Of a DNA stretch of 64,000 bases, positions 17,378-27,177 are shown in pieces. Numbering within the stretch: the stretch's first letter is position 1; the number at the start of each line of letters is the position of its first letter. The translations under genes were made by a program, and so were the position numbers. Below the pieces are notes generated by a model. That model was not told the origin of the DNA, did no database searches, and saw nothing but the letters and a program-made list of their open reading frames with translations. Source of the stretch: Paenibacillus castaneae (GTDB taxonomy: Bacteria; Bacillota; Bacilli; Paenibacillales; Paenibacillaceae); contig NZ_KZ614144.1 in assembly GCF_002884445.1 (NCBI RefSeq), forward strand, positions 4,942,094 to 5,006,093, in the 5' to 3' direction.

Positions 17378-18595
17378 ATGAATTCCAATAAATTATGGAG
17401 TGCAGACTTTATTAAAATCTGTTTAAGCAGCTTTTTTCTTTTCTTTGCTTTCTATACGATGGCAACAGCACTTTCTGATTTTGTAACAAATGGATTAGGC
17501 GGTACCAATACACAAACTGGCTTGTCTATGACAGTATTTATTATTGCTGCTGTATTGCTGCGACCATTCGCCGGTCATTTCATTAGCCGATATGGCGAAC
17601 GGAAGATCGTAATGATATCCTTACTTCTATTTCTATTGCTGTCTATCGCTTATTTAGGCGTTTTCGGCTATGGAATGCTTTTGCTCGTTCGTTTTTTCCA
17701 TGGCGGCACATTTGCCATAGCAACAACATCTACAAACACAACTGCATTACGTATAATACCTGAGAAGCGTAAAGGTGAGGGAATAAGCTATTTCAGCTTA
17801 TTCATGAGTCTTGCAATGGTTATGGGACCGTTCGTTGGGTTAACGATTACGACATATGGCGGATTTACCGCTATGTTCGCGATGTGTGCCGTATGCTCCT
17901 TGATCGCCTTTGCACTAGGCATTTCAACTAAGCGCCAGCCTAAATCAGTAGATGCGCCCGAAGAGGCTGTGCTGCCCGTCAAACGTAAGATGCATTGGCG
18001 CGATTTGATCGAAGTGAAAGCTATTCCAATTGCACTCAGCGGATTCGTAGTCGCCTTCGCTTACAGCGGCTTGGTCACCTTTATGGCTTTATATGCACAT
18101 GATAAAGCTATTGATCAATATGCCAGCTATTTCTTCGTTTGCTTTGGGATTATGATCGTGCTGCCTCGTCCAATTATAGGGAAATTACTTGATCGCGTAG
18201 GCGAGCATGTAATCGTCTATCCAAGCATAGTCATATTTGCGATTGGGTTTATTATGCTCAGTCAAGCCAACTCCCCAACCATGCTGCTCCTAGCGGGTGC
18301 TGTTATCGGTCTTGGCTACGGTGCCGTGCTTCCCTGCTTCCAGACGGTGGCCGCGCTTGCCGCTCCGCCTCATCGCCGCGGACTTGCAACAGCAACCTTT
18401 TATCTATTATTCGATCTTGGCTACGGCACTGGCTCCTATTCACTTGGAGCATTAGCTTCTGGCTATGGCTATAGTGCAATGTACACACTTTGCGCTGCCG
18501 TCATCGCTTTTTCCTCCATCATTTACTTTGTCCTTCACCATAAGCGCCAAAAAACGAAGGCAGCCTCCGAGGACAACGCATATATAGCTTCCTAA
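17378..18595 (+). CDS. MFS transporter, probable drug/metabolite efflux
   Basis: A 405-residue major facilitator with about 12 hydrophobic segments. The loop 2-3 signature is AGHFISRYGERKIV near residue 70 and the repeat in the second half is PIIGKLLDRVGEHVIV. It resembles the YwoG/YfkF-type exporters of Bacillus. It begins 34 bases after marR with GAGAGGGG ahead of its ATG, so it is likely in the same transcript. The substrate is unknown. Confidence 0.9.
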   Translation: MNSNKLWSADFIKICLSSFFLFFAFYTMATALSDFVTNGLGGTNTQTGLSMTVFIIAAVLLRPFAGHFISRYGERKIVMISLLLFLLLSIAYLGVFGYGMLLLVRFFHGGTFAIATTSTNTTALRIIPEKRKGEGISYFSLFMSLAMVMGPFVGLTITTYGGFTAMFAMCAVCSLIAFALGISTKRQPKSVDAPEEAVLPVKRKMHWRDLIEVKAIPIALSGFVVAFAYSGLVTFMALYAHDKAIDQYASYFFVCFGIMIVLPRPIIGKLLDRVGEHVIVYPSIVIFAIGFIMLSQANSPTMLLLAGAVIGLGYGAVLPCFQTVAALAAPPHRRGLATATFYLLFDLGYGTGSYSLGALASGYGYSAMYTLCAAVIAFSSIIYFVLHHKRQKTKAASEDNAYIAS

Positions 18596-18641
18596 TGACT
18601 AATAGGCTTTATCACTTCATCTTTTTTTATGCTGATAGCAC

Positions 18642-18691
18642 AAAAAGCACACGCCATTGACTGAAATCTTCCCATCGTCAATGGCGTGTGC
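18642..18691 (-). terminator. Terminator of the cohesin/dockerin gene cluster
   Basis: A perfect 15-base stem (18647-18661 with 18677-18691) followed on the minus strand by TTTTT. It lies just after the GH16 stop and would close the leftward cluster. Confidence 0.88.
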
Positions 18692-18725
18692 GCCAATAAT
18701 TTCAGAACAATAATTGAATTAAGAA

Positions 18726-20040
18726 TTAGTTTTCTGAAAGCCAGCTGTCGAGTATCATTCTTGCTACTGCTGCAAGGACTTGAATATCGATTTTTCCGTT
18801 ATTGAACATATCGGCCGCTTCGATTTCCTTCCAGTTGGCATCTGTAGACTTCGTTCCATAGTATTTGGAGATGACGGATAGATCATTGATGGTCACACTC
18901 GTTTGACCCGGAACTAGAGTAACGATCTTCGTCAGGAATGTTTGCAATGCCGTATTTACGTTTGTTGTCGCTGTGTTCACTTGCCCTTGCGTTGCTGCCG
19001 AGCTGCTTAACACTGCTTTAGCGCTCGTAATTGCTGCCTGCAATGCTGCTCTCGCTGCCGCCGGGTATTGACCGATTTTGCTGCCTTCCGTCACTGCGTC
19101 ATGCTTGCTTTGCGCAGCTGCGATCGCTTTGCTCAGCGCCGCTTTGTCTACAATGCCAGGATCGGTGAGTACTGAATTATTGAACGTAGTCACCGCTGCA
19201 TTCAGAGCATTCAACGCATCCGCGACTTCCGACTCCGTTGATGCTGCGTTATCGAGCACGACTTTGGCGCTGTTAATGGCGGTCTGCAATATCGCTTTGG
19301 AACCGTTCGGATATTGGCCGATATTGTTTCCTTCCGTCGCTGCATCATGCTTGCTCTGGGCAGCAATAATTGCAGCATTCAATTCTGCTTTATCTACATC
19401 TTTAATTTGAATGCTGAGAGATACTCCGGCCACTGGCGTTCCCGTACCCGCGTAAGAAACGTTGAAGTCCGATAGCGACACCGTTGTTTCCCCTGCTGCA
19501 GCTCCCGCTTTGGTTTTGGCGCGTACGGTTAACAAATCTCCGATTGTACTAATTGCGTTGTCATTTCCTTCGCTGGCCATAATGATTAGAATCTGGCCTT
19601 TATCGGCTTTAATCGCCGTCCCTAACACGTTGAAATGATTTCTCAGTGAGCTTAAGGCGCTTTCCGCCAAGGAGAGAGAACCGTTGCTGCCCGTTACGGT
19701 GTCGAGTTCCAGCAGGCTCGGATCATAATTCAGGATGACGTTGAGCGTAGTGAAGCTTGAGAGAAGGCTGCTTACGCCAATGGTTAAGTCGAACTGCTGT
19801 TGTTGATAGACGGCCTCAGGACCGATTAATGTTGCTGCGGTTACATTTGCTTGTTGACCGCTGATGGCAATCAATGCTTCTCCTGTGACACCGGAGCTGT
19901 CATTAGCTGTCGCAATGACTTTCACCACTCCATCCTTAATCGCGGTTAACAATCCTCCAGCACTGATCGTCGCTTTATCCGTTGCCGTTCCGTTCTCGTT
20001 AACAACGGACCAGCTGATTGATTTATCAACGGCATTCGCA
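18726..20040 (-). repeat. C-terminal cassette copy A (Ig-like part-cohesin-FIVAR-FIVAR-dockerin)
   Basis: About 1.3 kb that is nearly identical to copy B at a constant offset of 4000 bases, and to copy C at an offset of 8647 bases up to about 19850. Differences are isolated single bases. Unlike copies B and C, it lacks the shared 3'-flanking hairpin. Confidence 0.9.
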
Positions 20041-21620
20041 GGCAATACGTTTGCAGACATTTGCAGCGTACCGCCTTTTGTCGTGATCGCTAAACTTCCA
20101 TCCGCTCCGGTTACATTAATGGTGGCAACTAAAATGGTAGAAGCAAAGGGTATTAGTCTGCCGTTCAAAGTGAAATTCGTAAATTCAGCAGTTTTGACAG
20201 CAATAGCCGAATTGAATTTCCTTGTAAAAATGCCGACCTTGGGATTTGTTAAAGTAATATCGAACGTATCTGCAACCTGAGTCCACTTTGTACCGTCGCT
20301 GCTATAATAACCCTTGTAAGTCGTTCCGGTTTTTTCGATTTTCAAATAAATATCTGCGGGTGCCACTTGGTCATCGTAGTTTTTATCCGTTTGCGCGCCA
20401 TTTTTTATTTGGGAGAACCTGAGCTGCTTGGCAGCACCCGGGTTGGCGCCGTTTGCTTGCCTCCCTAATGTTATTGCATTGCCGTCATCCTGATAGATGA
20501 TCAATCCGGCCCATTCAAAACCGTTAGTTGCATCGAACTTCACCTTAGAGGTGATCGTGAAGTCGCTCGTATCAGGATTTCTCAGAAGAATATTACTTGG
20601 TTTTGATCCACCCCAGCTTCCTTCGATCGTCATTAATCTCATTGCGTCTGGACTGCTCTCTGCGTACCAATTACTGCTGACTTCTCTTACCCACGACCAG
20701 CCGCCGTTCAAGTTTTTCCCTGGGCGCGGACCTGGTTCCGGATATTGCCCGTCAAAGCTATACACTCTGACATAATCAACAAGCATTTGTTTTGGCTTCG
20801 TCCAATCCGTCGTCGCATCAGGATTTCCCGGCCAATCACCGCCAACTGCCAAATTTAACTGAAGATAGAATAACTGGTCGAATGGAGCTGGGAAAGGGTA
20901 ATCCGATGGTTTATTGTTGTCTTTGCTGAACCAATCATTTTTTGTTAAATAAAGAATGCCGTCAACATACCATTTGAATTCTCCTGGGGACCATTCCATG
21001 CTGAACGTATGGAAGTCATCCGAGAATTTCTGGTTATTGGGCAAGGTATAATTGCCGCCCGTATGTGTCCACGGATTGCCAAAATGGATTGTTCCGTATA
21101 CCGTGCTCGGATCATGTCCGAGAAACTCCATTATGTCGATTTCACCGCTAACCGGCCATCCACCGTAAACATTTTGGCTGGATGGCATCATCCAGATCGC
21201 AGGCCACATTCCTTTGCCTTCAGGTAATTTAGCCCGGACTTCGTATCGACCGTATTTCCAATCGCCTTTCGCTTTCGTCTCCAGCTTGCCAGAAGTATAT
21301 TGGTTTCCTTGATAAATTTCCTTGCGTGCTTCGATAATTAAATTCCCATTCTCGATACGGACATTCTCGGGGCGATTCGTATAATTCTGCAGCTCGTGAT
21401 TACCATAACCACCGCCCCCTGTAGTGTAGTTCCATTTGGATTCATCTAACATAGAACTGTTAAACTCATCATTCCACACTAGCGTCCATTGAGAGTTATC
21501 CGTATTTCCGAGACTAGTTGCACCTACGCTGCTATCTGCGGCATAAATCGGTGATAACGACGCTACCGACGCAAACAGTACAAAAACTAGAAAAGCTATG
21601 ATTGTTTTTTTGAATACCAT
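18726..21620 (-). CDS. Secreted GH16 endo-beta-1,3(4)-glucanase with ConA-like, Ig-like, cohesin, two FIVAR and dockerin-like domains
   Basis: 964 residues. A signal peptide (1-28, cleaved after IYA) leads to a GH16 domain (about 45-292) with the ExDxxE catalytic motif GEIDIMEFLG (nucleophile E160, D162, acid/base E165). The extra Met in the motif is typical of laminarinase-type GH16. Next come a ConA-like DUF1349/GH43_C2-type domain (about 305-488), a BIG2 Ig-like domain (about 500-585), a cohesin (about 588-735, VTAATLIGPEAVYQQQQFDL), two FIVAR modules (about 741-812 and 823-893) and a degenerate dockerin (about 905-960, NDLSVISKYYG and NNGKIDIQVLAAVARMIL). The last 440 residues are nearly identical to those of the two upstream giants. 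GGGAG lies 9 bases before the ATG, 16 bases after the SLH-cohesin gene. GH16 is certain; laminarin as substrate is inference. Confidence 0.93.
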   Translation of the reverse strand: MVFKKTIIAFLVFVLFASVASLSPIYAADSSVGATSLGNTDNSQWTLVWNDEFNSSMLDESKWNYTTGGGGYGNHELQNYTNRPENVRIENGNLIIEARKEIYQGNQYTSGKLETKAKGDWKYGRYEVRAKLPEGKGMWPAIWMMPSSQNVYGGWPVSGEIDIMEFLGHDPSTVYGTIHFGNPWTHTGGNYTLPNNQKFSDDFHTFSMEWSPGEFKWYVDGILYLTKNDWFSKDNNKPSDYPFPAPFDQLFYLQLNLAVGGDWPGNPDATTDWTKPKQMLVDYVRVYSFDGQYPEPGPRPGKNLNGGWSWVREVSSNWYAESSPDAMRLMTIEGSWGGSKPSNILLRNPDTSDFTITSKVKFDATNGFEWAGLIIYQDDGNAITLGRQANGANPGAAKQLRFSQIKNGAQTDKNYDDQVAPADIYLKIEKTGTTYKGYYSSDGTKWTQVADTFDITLTNPKVGIFTRKFNSAIAVKTAEFTNFTLNGRLIPFASTILVATINVTGADGSLAITTKGGTLQMSANVLPANAVDKSISWSVVNENGTATDKATISAGGLLTAIKDGVVKVIATANDSSGVTGEALIAISGQQANVTAATLIGPEAVYQQQQFDLTIGVSSLLSSFTTLNVILNYDPSLLELDTVTGSNGSLSLAESALSSLRNHFNVLGTAIKADKGQILIIMASEGNDNAISTIGDLLTVRAKTKAGAAAGETTVSLSDFNVSYAGTGTPVAGVSLSIQIKDVDKAELNAAIIAAQSKHDAATEGNNIGQYPNGSKAILQTAINSAKVVLDNAASTESEVADALNALNAAVTTFNNSVLTDPGIVDKAALSKAIAAAQSKHDAVTEGSKIGQYPAAARAALQAAITSAKAVLSSSAATQGQVNTATTNVNTALQTFLTKIVTLVPGQTSVTINDLSVISKYYGTKSTDANWKEIEAADMFNNGKIDIQVLAAVARMILDSWLSEN

Positions 21621-21636
21621 CGTTCAACACTCCCAA

Positions 21637-22665
21637 CTATTTCATATCTAAAAATCTAAGAATGAGAACGACGGCTTCCGCCCGGGTAGTGTTATCTTTT
21701 GGAGCAAATAGATTGTTGCCTTTACCACCCACTAGCCCCGCATTTGCTGCCGCTGCAACAGATTTCTGAGCATAAGCAGGAATCTTCCCGGCATCGTTGA
21801 ATGTCAACTTCGCTTCTGAATTCGCATTCAAACCAAATGCACGAACGAGAATGGTCACCATTTCGGCACGGGTAATCGGTTTATCACCACGAAACGTATT
21901 ATCCTCAAACCCGTAAATGATTTTCGCTTTAACGGCTGTCGATACAGATGCTCTCGCCCATGCTGGTATTTTGTCGAGATCAGTGAACGTTAGCTCGTTC
22001 AACTCGCTTAAAGGCAATTGCAGCGAGCGCATCAGCATAGTCACAAACTCGGTACGAGTAACCTGTCCTTGTGGACGGAATTTGCCGTCGTTGTAGCCTG
22101 TGACAATCCCAAGCTCAACGGCTCGCAGAATGGATGCTTCTGCCCAGTGCCCTGCAATATCATTCAACTGCGGTTTGCCGATCGTTATGGACACTCGCAC
22201 TCCTACGTTCTGCGATGTCTTCTCCAATTTGGAATTGACAAGATTCACATCTTTGATCTCGATTGCGGCATTCCCCGTGCCGATCGATTGAAAAACCAAC
22301 GAAAAAAACGTCAAATCACCGTTATCTCCGGGTATTTCACCTATTTTCGTATGCGCAAATGTAAGATGGTCTCCGTTGACGATCGGACTGACTGTAAATC
22401 CAGTACCGGCACTTTTCGCTTCCTTAAACTTCAATCGCTTGGAATCGAATACGATATTGAATTCGTAGGCGAACACATCGGTGAGATTTGTTCCCTTGAC
22501 AGTAACCTGAATCTCTTTACCCAAATCCGTTTTATTGCCCGTAATTAGGGCAAACGATGGAGCACCTGCGGCCAGCATCGTTTGCGGCAGCAACCAAGCA
22601 AAGCATAACAATAGTGCCAATCCAAGCAGCAACAATTTGCTTATCATTATTCTTTTCATTCCCAT
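21637..22665 (-). CDS. Cohesin-SLH cell-surface anchoring protein
   Basis: About 342 residues: a signal peptide (to about LAAGA), one cohesin-like beta-sandwich (about 33-165; KEIQVTVKGTNLTDVFAYEF, NIVFDSKRLKFKEAKS, GDLTFFSLVFQSIG), then three S-layer homology repeats (about 170-342) with the motifs TRTE, TRAE and TRAE that bind pyruvylated cell-wall polymer. There is no catalytic domain. This is the architecture of anchoring scaffoldins, and it lies between genes for dockerin-bearing proteins. The cohesin is clearly different in sequence from those inside the three large proteins. The start at 22665 is chosen because AAAGGG precedes it by 5 bases; ATG 22680 (15 bases earlier) and ATG 22659 are alternatives. 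Its role as docking hub is inferred. Confidence 0.88.
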   Translation of the reverse strand: MGMKRIMISKLLLLGLALLLCFAWLLPQTMLAAGAPSFALITGNKTDLGKEIQVTVKGTNLTDVFAYEFNIVFDSKRLKFKEAKSAGTGFTVSPIVNGDHLTFAHTKIGEIPGDNGDLTFFSLVFQSIGTGNAAIEIKDVNLVNSKLEKTSQNVGVRVSITIGKPQLNDIAGHWAEASILRAVELGIVTGYNDGKFRPQGQVTRTEFVTMLMRSLQLPLSELNELTFTDLDKIPAWARASVSTAVKAKIIYGFEDNTFRGDKPITRAEMVTILVRAFGLNANSEAKLTFNDAGKIPAYAQKSVAAAANAGLVGGKGNNLFAPKDNTTRAEAVVLILRFLDMK

Positions 22666-22688
22666 TTTCGCCCTTTCCATTGAATCAA

Positions 22689-22713
22689 GGAGGATGGCAT
22701 CAAGCCATCCTCC
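22689..22713 (-). other. Intercistronic hairpin GGAGGATGGC...GCCATCCTCC
   Basis: A perfect 10-base stem with a 5-base loop, 13 bases after the stop of the upstream beta-helix gene and about 25-50 bases before the SLH-cohesin start. No T-run follows, so it may stabilise or process the mRNA rather than terminate it. A close copy lies at 27335-27360. Confidence 0.6.
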
Positions 22714-22725
22714 TCAATCATCAAA

Positions 22726-24050
22726 TTAATTGTCTAGAAGCCAGTTGTCGAGTATCATTCTTGCTACTGCTGCAAGAACTTGAATATCAATTTTTCCGTT
22801 ATTGAACATATCGGCCGCTTCGATTTCCTTCCAGTTGGCATCTGTAGACTTCGTTCCATAGTATTTGGAGATGACGGATAGATCATTGATGGTCACACTC
22901 GTTTGACCCGGAACTAGAGTAACGATCTTCGTCAGGAATGTTTGCAATGCCGTATTTACGTTTGTTGTCGCTGTGTTCACTTGCCCCTGCGTTGCTGCCG
23001 AGCTGCTTAACACTGCTTTAGCGCTTGTAATTGCTGCCTGCAATGCTGCTCTCGCAGCCGCTGGGTATTGACCGATTTTGCTGCCTTCCGTCACTGCGTC
23101 ATGCTTGCTTTGCGCAGCTGCGATCGCTTTGCTCAGCGCCGCTTTGTCTACAATGCCAGGATCGGTGAGTACTGAATTTTTGAACGTAGTCACCGCTGCA
23201 TTCAGAGCATTCAACGCATCCGCGACTTCCGACTCCGTTGATGCTGCGTTATCGTGAACGGCTTTGGCGCTGTTAATGGCGGTCTGCAATATCGCTTTGG
23301 AACCGTTCGGATATTGGCCGATATTGTTTCCTTCCGTCGCTGCATCATGCTTGCTCTGAGCAGCAATAATCGCAGCATTCAATTCTGCTTTATCTACATC
23401 TTTAATTTGAATGCTGAGAGATACTCCGGCCACTGGCGTTCCCGTACCCGCGTAAGAAACGTTGAAGTCGGATAGCGACACCGTTGTTTCCCCTGCTGCA
23501 GCTCCCGCTTTGGTTTTGGCGCGTACGGTTAACAAATCTCCGATTGTACTAATTGCGTTGTCATTTCCTTCGCTGGCCATAATGATTAGAATCTGGCCTT
23601 TATCTGCCTTGATTGCCGTCCCTAACACGTTGAAATGGTTTCTCAGTGAGCTTAGCGCACTGTCCGCCAAGGAGAGAGAACCGTTGCTACCCGTTACGGT
23701 GTCGAATTCCAGCAGGCTCGGATCATAATTCAGGATGACGTTGAGCGTTGTGAAGCTCGAGAGAACGCTGCTTACGCCAACGGTTAAGTCGAACTGCTGT
23801 TGTTGATAGACAGCCTCAGGACCGATTAATGTTGCTGCGGTTACATTTGCATGTTGTCCGCTGATGGTAATTAATGCTTCCCCTGTGACACCGGAGCTGT
23901 CATTAGCTGTCGCAATGACTTTCACCACTCCATCCTTAATCGCGGTTAACAATCCTCCAGCACTGATCGTCGCTTTATCCGTTGCCGTTCCGTTCTCGTT
24001 AACAACGGACCAGCTGATTGTTTTATCAACAGCATTCGCAGGGATTACAT
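22726..24050 (-). repeat. C-terminal cassette copy B
   Basis: About 1.3 kb, nearly identical to copy A (offset 4000 bases) and copy C (offset 4647 bases to about 23850). The similarity to copy C continues past the stop codon into the 3' hairpin at 22689-22713, so B and C share more than A does. Confidence 0.9.
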
Positions 24051-27000
24051 CTGCAGTCATTTGCAATGCGCCGCCCTTGGCTGTAATTGCACTCACGCCG
24101 TTCGTACCGGAAACGGTGATTTTTGTTACCGGTACCGCATGTGTACCGTCTCTGTAAACATAAATTTCAAAGATTGACCACCAGCTTGAATTCGTGCCCT
24201 TCTGGACGATCTTTATAAATCGAGCGGTTTGATCTACGAAATCCGAGATGACTAAGGGTCCTGTAGCCGTTTGGCTGACGATAGCGTTCCCCCAATCATT
24301 CCCATCATTCGATACGTAGATTTCATAGCTTCGGGCATAGTCGGAGCTGGTACCCGAATCCATCACGAGCTTGTTGAAGTTTTGACCATGCTTCATGTCG
24401 ATGATGATCGATTGACCCGGGGCCATCGCTGCACCTGAAGACCAGCGTGTGGACATATTGCCATCAAACAAGTTGGCAGGGTTGTCGTTAACCGGGTTTG
24501 TAATTGCTGTCCACCCGTTCCGATCCAGCGATATTTCAGTATCCGTGTAGACACTGAATTCGTTGACGGACCACCAGCTTGATGAAGTTCCCGTCTGTAC
24601 GACTTTAATGTACCGGGTCTTTATGGCTTCATCGAAATCCAAGGTGAGAACTGCTGCACTGTTCGTATCGCTTGATACGATCGGATCTCCCCAGTTCGTT
24701 CCGTCATTCGAAGCATACAGTTCATATCCTCGGGCATAATCGTTGCTTGGCGAATTGATAACGACTCTGGAGATGGTCTTGGCTTCCTTCATATCTATGA
24801 TGAAATACTGGTTCGGGTCAGGTTTCATCGGGGTACCCGTCTGCCAAACTGTGCTCGTATTCCCGTCAATCAACTTAAAGGCATCCGTGCTGCGCAATGG
24901 AGCTTCCGCTGTCCAGCCGATCTGGTTATACGAAATCAACTCTCTTTGCGTAGTTGCACTAGAGCCATCGCTATGAGCTGACCGATTACCGGAAGAATCC
25001 CACGCAACAATCGTGTAGGTGTAAGTCGTCTTAGCCATCAGCCCAGAATCGCTGTACGTGGCTGAAGTCGAAGATCCGACCAGCGTTCCGTTACGGTAAA
25101 TATCGTAGCCATCAACGCCAACGTTGTCTGTTGACTCGGTCCAGGTGAGATTGATTTGCTTGCTCGTTACTGCCGTTGCCTTTAGGTTTGAAGGTACGCT
25201 AGGCGGCTCATTATCCCCTGAGACATAATGTGTAAGGGTTTGCCGCATAGCGCTAGCTGGCGAGTTGGCATAGACCCTGCCGCCCGTACCGTTGATCATA
25301 TGCGTGATTTCACTTCCAGCCACCCCGTTCAGCCAGATCGTTGTGATATGGTGAATCTTCACACCTTCCACTTTAGGAACTTCCATTGCGTTCTCCAGCT
25401 TGACCGCTGCATCTCTAAAGAAAGAATAAATACCAAGACCCCAAGCTTCGTGGGTCAGTACGCTGTCTGCTACCTTATAGGAAGCGTATCCGTTAACTGT
25501 TCCATTATGACTCATCCAGTCTTCCTGTTTCTGTGGATCGTAAGGTATTTCGGACTGATAGAAATACAACCGTCCGTCCTCACCATTCCATAGCGTTTGA
25601 TACTCCTCGTGGTGCTCGTTAAACAAGCCGTAGATCGTGACGCGGTTTCCATTTACAACCAGACCATTTTTACTGACATTGGTATCCCAACCTGCTCCAG
25701 CGCCATGGTCCGCTCGCCAAATCCAGAAATGGTCGCCGATGACGTCATTACTGTTGATTTGCAGGCCGACATCCGCCGCTCCAGCTGACATCCCGCCAAT
25801 TCCGAAGAATAGATCGGATAGAACAATCGGATTTGTGGAGTGATCCTTTATACTTCCGGCAGTTCCAACCTCCAATAGAGTTGAAGATTTCATCTGTCCA
25901 GCTATGAATAGCAGCCCTGAAATGCTTACACCATCTACATCGGCCACCTTAATTGCAATTTGCCCGTTATCCGGCACAATGGATGCATATCCAAGACCCA
26001 TGATAACAGTGTCCGGTCTTGTGATTTGAATCGTTTCGCTCATATGGTAAATGCCTGGGGTAAAGATCAGATTCTTGCCTTGATTCAATGCATTGTTAAT
26101 ATCTGATGCCGATGAGGTATTTGGCTTCGCAATGTAGAATTGATCAATTGAAATGGATTGTCCCGGTGTTGAGCCGTTCGCCCAGCTTACCCCTTTCGTA
26201 TCCCTCTGTAATGACGGAACAAAAACTTTATATTCGCCGGTGCTGTCAACATAAAGGTAAGGTTTCTCCTTCATTACCGGTGTTTTATCAATAACAGTAT
26301 AGGGTTCAGTCGGAAATTTCCCCGAAGGAGGATTCGTATCGCCAACGAACATCATGTTCCACACGCCATTTGACCACGAAGCATATTTATCATTTCGAGA
26401 GAAAAATTGCTGCTGTGACGCAGGAATAATTTGACCGTCAATTATCGAATCGGCAATATAGCCTCCACTAGCCCAACCTGCATTCCACGATGGGTCAAAA
26501 TCAAATAGGAGGAGATTCCCGTTTATGTGCACACGGCGCATGGGTGCCGCTTGCGAAACTGCGAATTTCGCGTCTCCCTTAACAGGAGGGCTTTTGGTAA
26601 GGTCTAGAGGATTGATTCTCAAGTTTTCAATCGAGCGCCAGAAATTTCTGGTAGCATTGCCGTTATCCCATTTGGCGTCTGCGTTGACCCCGCCGTTAAT
26701 CGTGACATCATCTGGATTCTGTCCCAATCCGGATACTTGAGTGTAGAAGCCTACGTTGACATTAAGCTTATCGTAGGTTCCTGGTTTAAACAAAAGCGCG
26801 TACCGATTATTTCCGAATTCTGCCCTTTCCTGCGTATTGAATACTAAATCGGCAGCTGCCTGAATATCGGTAGTCGGCATGGAAGGATCAAAGACGTACA
26901 CATTGGGACCAAAAATGCTGTTCGTGGCCTCGCTGATACTCGGCGGCGCAGCTGCATGGGAATGGGCAGGTTGAATTGAGATCGAACCTATCGCAATAAC

Positions 27001-27054
27001 AAACACAGAAAAGAGCGACAATAGCCTTTTAGTCATTACACTTCGTTTCAGCAC
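22726..27054 (-). CDS. Secreted beta-helix protein with FN3, two discoidin, Ig-like, cohesin, two FIVAR and dockerin-like domains
   Basis: 1442 residues. Signal peptide (about 1-34), then a predicted right-handed beta-helix (about 45-605) of the pectin-lyase-like type, with YALLFKPGTY, DDVTINGGV, NFWRSIENL, WRADHGAGAGW and YQTLWNGEDGR. These motifs recur in secreted actinobacterial and Paenibacillus proteins often named after their attached discoidin domains; I cannot assign a CAZy family. Then FN3 (about 613-700), two F5/8-type discoidin domains (about 703-835 and 840-965), BIG2 (about 975-1062), cohesin (about 1068-1215), FIVAR (1219 and 1301 on) and dockerin-like (about 1385-1440). The start is GTG 27054, with AGGAGG 8 bases before it. 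The neighbouring GH16 suggests beta-glucan as substrate (inference). Confidence 0.85.
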   Translation of the reverse strand: MLKRSVMTKRLLSLFSVFVIAIGSISIQPAHSHAAAPPSISEATNSIFGPNVYVFDPSMPTTDIQAAADLVFNTQERAEFGNNRYALLFKPGTYDKLNVNVGFYTQVSGLGQNPDDVTINGGVNADAKWDNGNATRNFWRSIENLRINPLDLTKSPPVKGDAKFAVSQAAPMRRVHINGNLLLFDFDPSWNAGWASGGYIADSIIDGQIIPASQQQFFSRNDKYASWSNGVWNMMFVGDTNPPSGKFPTEPYTVIDKTPVMKEKPYLYVDSTGEYKVFVPSLQRDTKGVSWANGSTPGQSISIDQFYIAKPNTSSASDINNALNQGKNLIFTPGIYHMSETIQITRPDTVIMGLGYASIVPDNGQIAIKVADVDGVSISGLLFIAGQMKSSTLLEVGTAGSIKDHSTNPIVLSDLFFGIGGMSAGAADVGLQINSNDVIGDHFWIWRADHGAGAGWDTNVSKNGLVVNGNRVTIYGLFNEHHEEYQTLWNGEDGRLYFYQSEIPYDPQKQEDWMSHNGTVNGYASYKVADSVLTHEAWGLGIYSFFRDAAVKLENAMEVPKVEGVKIHHITTIWLNGVAGSEITHMINGTGGRVYANSPASAMRQTLTHYVSGDNEPPSVPSNLKATAVTSKQINLTWTESTDNVGVDGYDIYRNGTLVGSSTSATYSDSGLMAKTTYTYTIVAWDSSGNRSAHSDGSSATTQRELISYNQIGWTAEAPLRSTDAFKLIDGNTSTVWQTGTPMKPDPNQYFIIDMKEAKTISRVVINSPSNDYARGYELYASNDGTNWGDPIVSSDTNSAAVLTLDFDEAIKTRYIKVVQTGTSSSWWSVNEFSVYTDTEISLDRNGWTAITNPVNDNPANLFDGNMSTRWSSGAAMAPGQSIIIDMKHGQNFNKLVMDSGTSSDYARSYEIYVSNDGNDWGNAIVSQTATGPLVISDFVDQTARFIKIVQKGTNSSWWSIFEIYVYRDGTHAVPVTKITVSGTNGVSAITAKGGALQMTADVIPANAVDKTISWSVVNENGTATDKATISAGGLLTAIKDGVVKVIATANDSSGVTGEALITISGQHANVTAATLIGPEAVYQQQQFDLTVGVSSVLSSFTTLNVILNYDPSLLEFDTVTGSNGSLSLADSALSSLRNHFNVLGTAIKADKGQILIIMASEGNDNAISTIGDLLTVRAKTKAGAAAGETTVSLSDFNVSYAGTGTPVAGVSLSIQIKDVDKAELNAAIIAAQSKHDAATEGNNIGQYPNGSKAILQTAINSAKAVHDNAASTESEVADALNALNAAVTTFKNSVLTDPGIVDKAALSKAIAAAQSKHDAVTEGSKIGQYPAAARAALQAAITSAKAVLSSSAATQGQVNTATTNVNTALQTFLTKIVTLVPGQTSVTINDLSVISKYYGTKSTDANWKEIEAADMFNNGKIDIQVLAAVARMILDNWLLDN

Positions 27055-27177
27055 TTTCTATACCTCCTAGACAAATGATTTCACTTCGATCCAGCAGAAC
27101 ACAGGACTAGTATAAGGTGGACCAAAATACAATAATACGTTACATTTTTGCGATAATATGCGTCATTTTTATGGTAA

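Noticed and set aside
22689..22713. Hairpin as a terminator between the beta-helix and SLH-cohesin genes
   Set aside because: No T-run follows on the minus strand and the next gene starts within 50 bases; more likely an mRNA stability or processing element.
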